A stretch of DNA of 42,078 nucleotides from Syntrophosphaera sp035450685 (GTDB taxonomy: Bacteria > Cloacimonadota > Cloacimonadia > Cloacimonadales > Cloacimonadaceae): positions 1-42,078 of the forward strand of contig DAOTNF010000023.1 of NCBI GenBank assembly GCA_035450685.1, written 5' to 3'. Shown here piece after piece: positions 33,030-38,709 of this stretch. A program made the translations under genes and the position numbers. A model generated the notes under the pieces. It worked only from the letters and a program-made list of their open reading frames with translations. It did no database searches and was not told where the DNA came from. How positions within the stretch are numbered: position 1 is the stretch's first letter; each line of letters starts with the position of its first letter.

Positions 33030-33905
33030 CTATATTAAATTGTATTCTTTCAAAACGCCGCGCAGTATCTCGCGGTTGGCATCCTGCAGGGGGCACATCG
33101 GCAGACGGAACTCCAGTTCCAGCATGCCCATCATGTGCAGGGCTTCCTTCACCGGGATGGGGTTGGTCTCGATGAAGAGGTACTGGTTGATCTTGATCAG
33201 CTCCTGATGCTGTTTCAGGGCTTTGGCATAGTCTTCCTGCAGGCAGGTCTGGATATGCTCGTGCATCAGGCGGGGCAGGATGTTCCCGGTCACGGAGATT
33301 GTGCCCTTGAAACCGCAGGCCATCAGGGGCATGTTGATCCCGTCTTCGCCACTCATGCACACAAAGCCTTCGGGGGCGTCACGCACGATCTCGGCTGCCT
33401 GGACTATCATGTTCGAGGCTTCCTTGATGGCCACAACCCTCTTGCAGGCCTTGGCGATGCGCACCGTCGTGGCGGCGGTCATGTTCACTCCCGCTCGTCC
33501 CAGGATGTTATACATGATTATCGGGATGTCGGTGCGGGATTCGACTTCGCGGAAAAATTCAAATATCCCCTGCTGGGTGGGCTTGATATAGTAGGGCACC
33601 AATATCAGGGCGTAATCCGCACCCAGTTCCCTGGCGTTTTTGGTCATGGATATGGTGTGGGAGAGGTTGTTGGTGCCTGTTCCCACCACCACCGGCACCC
33701 GGTTGTTGATGCGCCGGATGGCAAAGCGCAGCAGCGCTTCCCGCTCGTCCGAAGCGATGGCGGCGCTTTCTCCCGTGGTTCCCAGCAGCACGATTCCATC
33801 CGTGCCGTTCTCGATCTGAAACTCGATCAGTTTTTCCAAAGCGGAATAATCTATCCCACCGTTCTTGAAAGGCGTAACCAAAGCCACATAAGAACCTTGC
33901 AGCAT
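33030..33905 (-). CDS. dapA: 4-hydroxy-tetrahydrodipicolinate synthase
   Basis: 291 residues from the ATG at 33905 (AAGGAG 8 bases upstream), which matches the standard DapA length; the 73-codon in-frame extension to 34124 is rejected. Catalytic residues are present: TT in LGTTGESA (43-44), Tyr132, Arg137 and the Schiff-base Lys161 in VAIKEASN. The usual YNVPxRTG reads YNILGRAG. It condenses pyruvate with aspartate semialdehyde, committing to lysine and diaminopimelate synthesis, the cell-wall link. It is the first gene of a seven-gene minus-strand operon. The altered loop leaves a related aldolase as a small alternative. Confidence 0.92.
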   Translation of the reverse strand: MLQGSYVALVTPFKNGGIDYSALEKLIEFQIENGTDGIVLLGTTGESAAIASDEREALLRFAIRRINNRVPVVVGTGTNNLSHTISMTKNARELGADYALILVPYYIKPTQQGIFEFFREVESRTDIPIIMYNILGRAGVNMTAATTVRIAKACKRVVAIKEASNMIVQAAEIVRDAPEGFVCMSGEDGINMPLMACGFKGTISVTGNILPRLMHEHIQTCLQEDYAKALKQHQELIKINQYLFIETNPIPVKEALHMMGMLELEFRLPMCPLQDANREILRGVLKEYNLI

Positions 33906-34002
33906 ATCCTTGCTCCTTTGTTGCGGCGCTCCTCCGGATTTTTCCAGATGCCTCGCTCTGGAGGCAAGTCCGGGCTCACTGCCATTTTTCATATTTAAAA
34001 CC

Positions 34003-34031
34003 ATAATGTGGGGAATTGGCAAATTCGTCAA
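34003..34031 (-). promoter_or_regulatory. Candidate promoter of the dapA operon
   Basis: On the minus strand: TTGACG (34031-34026), 17 bp, CATTAT (34008-34003). The leader to the dapA ATG would be about 90 bases. Nothing else clearly coding lies between it and dapA. Confidence 0.5.
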
Positions 34032-34125
34032 TACAAATTGCTTCGCTGTTGCCAAAAAAAGCCATATTTTTCCCTGTTTCATTGTGTTAGCCCTTTCTTC
34101 CCCTCCCGGGGACTGAATCGGCATA

Positions 34126-34214
34126 ATATCGCTATCATTCGAGGCATCAACACGTTAGCTGATCATCCTTAGGTCATCCTTATAAATTATAAGGAAGACC
34201 TAAGGAAGACACAC
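34126..34214 (-). repeat. Dispersed palindromic intergenic element, copy D
   Basis: The core (34163-34214) has two units of GGTCATCCTTA form, the CCTTATAAATTATAAGG centre and two inverted units AAGGAAGACC. The left flank ATATCGCTATCATT also precedes copy A (9828-9841). It is in the divergent region between the dapA operon and the restriction-modification island. It is the most symmetric copy on the left arm but lacks the long extension of A and C. Confidence 0.85.
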
Positions 34215-34397
34215 GGAAAAGCATCCCTTGCAAATGGGGGCAAAGTCGGGGTTCAACCACGCCCCTCATACGCTCATCGCCTGCTGATCGCTGATTGAAC
34301 GCCGGGCAACCGCCGGGCTGTCTTTCGCCCGGGCATCAATGGGCTGACGGTGAGACATCAGGGTATGAGGACGTTTCGACTCCACCCTTCATCACGC
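34215..34397. other. Intergenic stretch before the first R-M promoter, no gene
   Basis: The stretch contains short GC hairpins (GCCGGGCAACCGCCGGGC; GCCCGGGCATCAATGGGC) and no supported ORF. A GGTTCAACC near 34253 resembles a tRNA T-loop but the flanks do not pair. It ends where the 78-bp promoter repeat begins. Confidence 0.5.
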
Positions 34398-34475
34398 TTT
34401 CGTTTTACCACCCCGGCCTCTTTTCTGTTGACAAGCATGGCGTGATGATTAAAATGTCCTATAGTAGCGCTGATG
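34398..34475 (+). promoter_or_regulatory. Promoter repeat of R-M module 1 (78 bp, also at 36673-36750)
   Basis: A 78-bp segment matching 36673-36750 with five mismatches and no gaps. It holds TTGACA (34428-34433), 16 bp and TAAAAT (34450-34455), a near-consensus promoter. The conserved block continues past the expected start site with TGTCCTATAGTAGCGCTGATG, containing the palindromes CTATAG and AGCGCT. The conserved downstream part may be an operator shared by both modules. Confidence 0.8.
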
Positions 34476-34546
34476 TATGCTGTACTGATGGTAAAAGCAG
34501 AAAATTCACAGTTCACAATAAGACTGAAAGGAAGCAAGGAAAAAAC

Positions 34547-34567
34547 ATGATTTGGTGTTTTGGTTAA
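34547..34567 (+). CDS. Possible 6-residue leader peptide (MIWCFG)
   Basis: ATG at 34547 after AAGGAA with good spacing, six codons, then TAA. It is in the same frame as the methyltransferase that starts 27 bases later, whose own ribosome binding site (GCGAGAG) is poor. Re-initiation or coupling could set methyltransferase levels. It may also be chance. Confidence 0.25.
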   Translation: MIWCFG

Positions 34568-34594
34568 GTCAAATGATTGTTATAAGAGCGAGAG

Positions 34595-35842
34595 ATGATT
34601 GATATTGTAAACATACTTAAGTTCACTCATGAAAGTCTGGAGAATGAGCCGACGATCTTTGATTTAGATAGTCCGGAAACCAGGGACATCCAAATACACC
34701 CGGAAGGTTATCCCATAATCACCGATGAATTTTGGACATCAAAACAGAGGCAGGGGTCAAGCATACAGGAAATATCATACCGGGCCTGTTTTAAACCTCA
34801 GTTACCCAATTACTTTATCAATCTGTTTACAGAACCCAATGACATCGTTTACGATCCCTTTAGTGGCAGAGGGACAACGGCAATTGAAGCCGCTTTGTGC
34901 AATAGAAATGTTATTGTCAACGATGTTAATCCTCTTAGCATCATTTTAACTATTCCCAGGATCAGAATACCCGTTTTGAAAGACATTGAGAAGCGTTTGG
35001 CCTCCATCCCTCTTTATAAGGACAGAAAGGCTGATATTGACTTATCGATGTTTTATCATGCCGACACAGAAAGTGAATTAGTATCGATAAGAGACTATCT
35101 GATCGAGCGGAAAGCCGGTTGTAAACAAGACCATATAGATGACTGGATTCGTATGGTGGCAACCAATAAACTGTCAGGGCATTCAAAACACTTTTTCTCT
35201 GGATATACTCTACCGCCTAATCAGGCTTGCTCACAGCAAAAGCAAATTGAGCTTAATAAAAAGTATGGGCGGATTCCCACCTATAAAAACACCAAAGCCA
35301 TCATCCTAAAGAAATCGCACGAGCTACAAATGGATATTACAGACGGTCTTAGGAAACGGATGTTTGATATTGGTGAAAGAGCCCTTTGCTTAAACAAAGA
35401 CGCTTCGTCAACAAAGGAAATACCTGATTCCTGTGTGTCCCTGATTGTGACTTCCCCTCCTTTCCTGGATGTTATAGATTACGCAGGTGACAACTGGTTA
35501 AGGTGCTGGTTTAACGATATCGATATTGACAGCGTCCAGGAAAAGATTACCGTAACAAATAAGCTGGATAAATGGGAACAGTTTATGAGATCGGTATTCA
35601 ACGAGTTGTTCAGGGTAGTTAAACCCAAAGGATTCATAGCATTTGAAGTAGGTGAAGTTCGCAAAGGAAAAATAAGGCTGGAAGAGAGCATTGTTCCCAT
35701 TGGTATTCAGGCAGGTTTTGAGGTGTTGGCGGTTATTATCAACAAGCAGCAGTTCACTAAAACATCCAATATTTGGGGCATATCGAACAATACCAAGGGT
35801 ACTAATACCAACCGTATTGTAATGCTTAGGAAACCAGACTGA
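34595..35842 (+). CDS. DNA methyltransferase (amino-methyltransferase) of R-M module 1
   Basis: 415 residues. The SAM-binding motif DPFSGRGTT (87-95) comes before the catalytic TSPPF (286-290), separated by about 190 residues that would contain the target recognition region. This is the order X-I-TRD-IV-VIII, as in the alpha class. TSPP-F/Y marks enzymes that methylate an exocyclic amino group: N4-cytosine or N6-adenine. Codon use is clearly AT-richer than in the chromosomal neighbours, pointing to transfer. The paired nuclease follows 24 bases downstream. The recognition sequence cannot be read from sequence. Confidence 0.88.
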   Translation: MIDIVNILKFTHESLENEPTIFDLDSPETRDIQIHPEGYPIITDEFWTSKQRQGSSIQEISYRACFKPQLPNYFINLFTEPNDIVYDPFSGRGTTAIEAALCNRNVIVNDVNPLSIILTIPRIRIPVLKDIEKRLASIPLYKDRKADIDLSMFYHADTESELVSIRDYLIERKAGCKQDHIDDWIRMVATNKLSGHSKHFFSGYTLPPNQACSQQKQIELNKKYGRIPTYKNTKAIILKKSHELQMDITDGLRKRMFDIGERALCLNKDASSTKEIPDSCVSLIVTSPPFLDVIDYAGDNWLRCWFNDIDIDSVQEKITVTNKLDKWEQFMRSVFNELFRVVKPKGFIAFEVGEVRKGKIRLEESIVPIGIQAGFEVLAVIINKQQFTKTSNIWGISNNTKGTNTNRIVMLRKPD

Positions 35843-35866
35843 TAGAATGCCAGAGGGAGAAAAACG

Positions 35867-36526
35867 ATGGTCACTGATAAATACACAGAGAAGTTGGAAA
35901 AAGTAATAAAACAGATGTTGGAACCAATCAAGGGAATACCCTTCAACATAGTAATTGAGAGTATCTGCGGGCACAAAGTTCTGGAGTATGACGAAAACAA
36001 CAATGGTCATAAAAGGCTGCTTAGCAAACTAATTAAAGTTGCAAAAAGAACATGCGCGGAAGTAAACAAAGTGGGGATTATACGCTCACGTCCGAATGAA
36101 GTTGGAAATGACATTGAAGAGTATGTTCTTGCATCACTGGCATTTTATAAAATCAGTGCACAAACACCGGACACAAACAGGAGTAGAAAAAAGCAGACCG
36201 GTTATCCAGATATAGAGATAATTATAAACAACAATCAGAAGCACTATATAGAATGTAAAACCTATAGCCAGAAGACTAAAGAGTCATCCATGAGAACATT
36301 CTACCTCTCACCTTCAGAGGATTTCAAGGTCACTCATGCTGCTATTCATTTTATCTTGGGATTCGAAGTCTATGTAGATTTGAGTATCGGTAATAATGTC
36401 TATAAAACAAAGAGTTGGAAAATCCTTGATGCTTATCAGTTGGAATGTGATGTAAAATACGAGTTTAATTCGGATAACAAAAGATTGTATCAACAAACCA
36501 GGGTTCTGGCTGAAGGCGGTGTTTGA
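35867..36526 (+). CDS. Candidate type II restriction endonuclease of R-M module 1
   Basis: 219 residues. A PD-(D/E)xK nuclease core is visible: GYPDIEI (Pro114-Asp115) and, 13 residues later, YIECKTY with Glu129-Cys-Lys131. Upstream helices (about 1-95) include an N-terminal EKVIKQML segment. TFYLSPSEDFKVT follows the core, as in other small type II nucleases. It follows the methyltransferase on the same strand, with a GGGAG-type site upstream of the ATG. Some TdeIII/MjaII-type nucleases pair with similar methyltransferases, but no family is assigned with confidence. It should cut unmethylated target sites. Confidence 0.68.
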   Translation: MVTDKYTEKLEKVIKQMLEPIKGIPFNIVIESICGHKVLEYDENNNGHKRLLSKLIKVAKRTCAEVNKVGIIRSRPNEVGNDIEEYVLASLAFYKISAQTPDTNRSRKKQTGYPDIEIIINNNQKHYIECKTYSQKTKESSMRTFYLSPSEDFKVTHAAIHFILGFEVYVDLSIGNNVYKTKSWKILDAYQLECDVKYEFNSDNKRLYQQTRVLAEGGV

Positions 36527-36672
36527 GGGTTCTAGATGAGATAAGCAGTCGAGAAATCTCACTTGTTTCCCAGCAGTTCTAATGTAAGGGTGGAAGGTTG
36601 ATCGGGGCGGATTTCGGGACTGGCGCGGTTTGTTTCGGATGCTTCTTTTCACCATTCCATCTTCCCACATAC
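36527..36672. other. Spacer between the two R-M modules
   Basis: A 146-base stretch without a supported gene or strong terminator. Its end, CTTTTCACCATTCCAT (about 36646-36661), resembles pieces near 24823 and 38471, so short repeats of this family border both modules. Confidence 0.5.
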
Positions 36673-36750
36673 TTTCGTGTTATCGCCCCAGCCTCTTTTC
36701 TGTTGACAAGCATGGCGTGATGATTAAAGTGTCCTATAGTAGCGCTGATG
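36673..36750 (+). promoter_or_regulatory. Promoter repeat of R-M module 2 (copy of 34398-34475)
   Basis: TTGACA (36703-36708), 16 bp, TAAAGT (36725-36730), then the same TGTCCTATAGTAGCGCTGATG block. The strong ribosome binding site AAAGGAGG follows within 15 bases and the methyltransferase ATG is at 36768, so the leader is much shorter than in module 1. Confidence 0.8.
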
Positions 36751-36767
36751 ATAGAAAAGGAGGATAA

Positions 36768-37670
36768 ATGTCACTGCCAGCTCAATTGATAAACAGACCG
36801 ATGAGCCTGTACAGGCCTTTGCGGTATGCTTTACTTCTGGGCGACGCCCGAGACAGGCTAAAAGAGCTCCCAAGCGATTCAATTGACTTGATAGTCACAT
36901 CCCCTCCATACAGCGACCAGCGCAAGAACACATACGGAGGCATCAGGGCAGAGAATTATGTATCCTGGTTTATGCCCATAGCAGACGAGTTGTTTAGGGT
37001 CCTCAAGCCATCCGGTACTTTCATTTTGAACATCAAAGAGAAAGTGGTTAATGGGGAAAGAAGCACCTATGTGATCGAACTTATACTGGAGATGAGACGG
37101 AAAGGCTGGTTATGGACAGAAGAATTTATCTGGAATAAAAAGAACTGCTATCCTGGCAAATGGCCAAATCGCTTTCGGGACAGTTGGGAAAGACTTATCC
37201 AGTTTAATAAAACAAAGCGCTTTTATATGAATCAGGACGCCGTGAAGGTCCCAATCGGGGACTGGGCTAAAACCAGATTGAGGAATTTATCAGATACAGA
37301 CAGAATAAGAGATAACGCCAAAAACAATAGCGGCTTTGGCAAAAACGTGTCAAACTGGATTGGGCGGGAAATGGTTTATCCCACCAATGTGTTAACCCTG
37401 GCAACCGAATGCTATAATAAAAACCATAGCGCCGCTTTCCCACAAGGTCTGCCAGAGTGGTTTATAAAACTCTTCACTAAAGAAAAGGACACAGTTCTGG
37501 ACCCATTTGTCGGGTCGGGAACTACAATCTTTGCGGCAGAGAAGCTGGGGAGAAGTTGCATTGGCATAGATACTGTGGCGGAATATCTGGAGATGACAAA
37601 AGCAAAGCTTGAAGACTTGGGCTACATCTATCGGGAAGGAGACGATGTTTATGAATCGATTATCGATTAA
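36768..37670 (+). CDS. DNA methyltransferase (beta class) of R-M module 2
   Basis: 300 residues; ATG at 36768 with AAAGGAGG upstream. The catalytic TSPPY (44-48) precedes the SAM motif DPFVGSGTT (245-253), the order of beta-class amino-methyltransferases. The text SPPYSDQRKNTYGGI, GKWPNRFRDSWERL and HSAAFPQGLPEWFIKLFTKEKDTVLDPF is typical of a widespread family found beside PmeII-type nucleases. It methylates an exocyclic amino group (N4-cytosine or N6-adenine) of its site, protecting it from the next gene's nuclease. It overlaps that gene by 20 bases. Confidence 0.9.
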   Translation: MSLPAQLINRPMSLYRPLRYALLLGDARDRLKELPSDSIDLIVTSPPYSDQRKNTYGGIRAENYVSWFMPIADELFRVLKPSGTFILNIKEKVVNGERSTYVIELILEMRRKGWLWTEEFIWNKKNCYPGKWPNRFRDSWERLIQFNKTKRFYMNQDAVKVPIGDWAKTRLRNLSDTDRIRDNAKNNSGFGKNVSNWIGREMVYPTNVLTLATECYNKNHSAAFPQGLPEWFIKLFTKEKDTVLDPFVGSGTTIFAAEKLGRSCIGIDTVAEYLEMTKAKLEDLGYIYREGDDVYESIID

Positions 37671-38418
37671 AGATGTCGAGAAATACGTTGAGAACAACAT
37701 ACAGTCATTTCACACTAAAAGGCTTGAGGGATTGGAGATTGATGATATCAAGAAGCTGCTGAAAAGGAAAAATCCCTATTTGTTCAAAGTAAAAAACATA
37801 GACAACGCAAACGATGTAGTGAGGGGTATTCTTGACGCTCACATCAGTTCGAGCGAAGAAACCAAGTTTGGCGATTGGTTGGAAGGACTGGCTATTTATA
37901 TCTGTGGGAAAGTGTATGGCGGCCAAAAGTCTTCTTCGGAAGGCATCGATTTGGAGTTTAGCAAAGATGGCGTTCGATATCTGGTGAATATCAAGTCAGG
38001 GCCAAATTGGGCTAATTCGAGCCAAATCAATAAGATGGTGGAAAGTTTTAAAGCTGCTAAAAAAACGTTGAGCACATCGGGGGCAAAAGTTAATGTGGAG
38101 TTTATTAATGGCTGCTGTTACGGGAAGTCAGGCAACAGCTTATTGAAAGGCTACTACTATAAGTATTGCGGGCAGAAGTTTTGGGAGTTCATATCAGGCG
38201 ACCGCGATTTATATACGAAGTTAATCGAGCCCCTTGGGAAAAAAGCCAAAGAACGAAATGAAGAATTCATGGATAAATACAACGCGTTGCTAAACAAACT
38301 AACGCGCCAATTTATAGATGAATTCTGCGATGAACAGGGTAAAATCGACTGGAACAAGATCGTCAAATTGAACTCCGCCGATGGACGCGGTATAACTTAC
38401 AACAAGGACAGCGTGTAA
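37651..38418 (+). CDS. PmeII-family type II restriction endonuclease of R-M module 2
   Basis: 255 residues from the ATG at 37651 (AAGGAG 9 bases upstream); the ATG at 37645 is an alternative with tighter spacing. The nuclease core is EGIDLEF (Asp100) and VNIKSGPNW (Lys115). Characteristic text: NPYLFKVKN, LDAHISSSEETKFGDWLEGLA, GCCYGKSGNSL, GQKFWEFISG and the C-terminal EQGKIDWNKIVKLNS, all recalled as typical of the PmeII-type family. Overlap with the methyltransferase frame (20 bases) implies coupled, limited nuclease translation. The AT-rich island ends within about 250 bases after it. Confidence 0.85.
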   Translation: MNRLSIKDVEKYVENNIQSFHTKRLEGLEIDDIKKLLKRKNPYLFKVKNIDNANDVVRGILDAHISSSEETKFGDWLEGLAIYICGKVYGGQKSSSEGIDLEFSKDGVRYLVNIKSGPNWANSSQINKMVESFKAAKKTLSTSGAKVNVEFINGCCYGKSGNSLLKGYYYKYCGQKFWEFISGDRDLYTKLIEPLGKKAKERNEEFMDKYNALLNKLTRQFIDEFCDEQGKIDWNKIVKLNSADGRGITYNKDSV

Positions 38419-38709
38419 AGCTAAAGCTCCCGACATTGCCGTAACTATCATCTGCTGAACAGAACCAGTTTCACCATTCCACCTTTCCACGTCCTTTACA
38501 TAAGATTGCCATTCTCAGAAGGCGAAGAATATCTTTGGGAAAACGAGTTGGTATCAGGCTTGTTTCCACGTATTTATAAGGAAATGATGAATAGTGGTTG
38601 CCAAATTGGAACATTAATTGTATGTTATAGATACAGCGATAATGCCAAGTGGATTTATTCTTGTTAATTTGAAGATAATAAATAAGATAGAGTAATTATT
38701 CGAGGACTT

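Noticed and set aside
33906..34124. In-frame N-terminal extension of dapA
   Set aside because: It would add 73 residues never seen in DapA; the ATG at 33905 has a good ribosome binding site and gives the normal length. The predicted promoter lies inside the extension.
9861..34214. CRISPR array or insertion sequence as explanation of the repeats
   Set aside because: The copies are kilobases apart, there is no regular spacer, no cas gene and no transposase in the window.
34240..34270. GGTTCAACC resembling a tRNA T-loop
   Set aside because: Flanking bases do not form the T-stem and no acceptor or anticodon stem can be drawn around it.
34295..34567. 90-codon plus-strand frame before the first methyltransferase
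   Set aside because: It spans the 78-bp promoter repeat, and only its last six codons follow a ribosome binding site.
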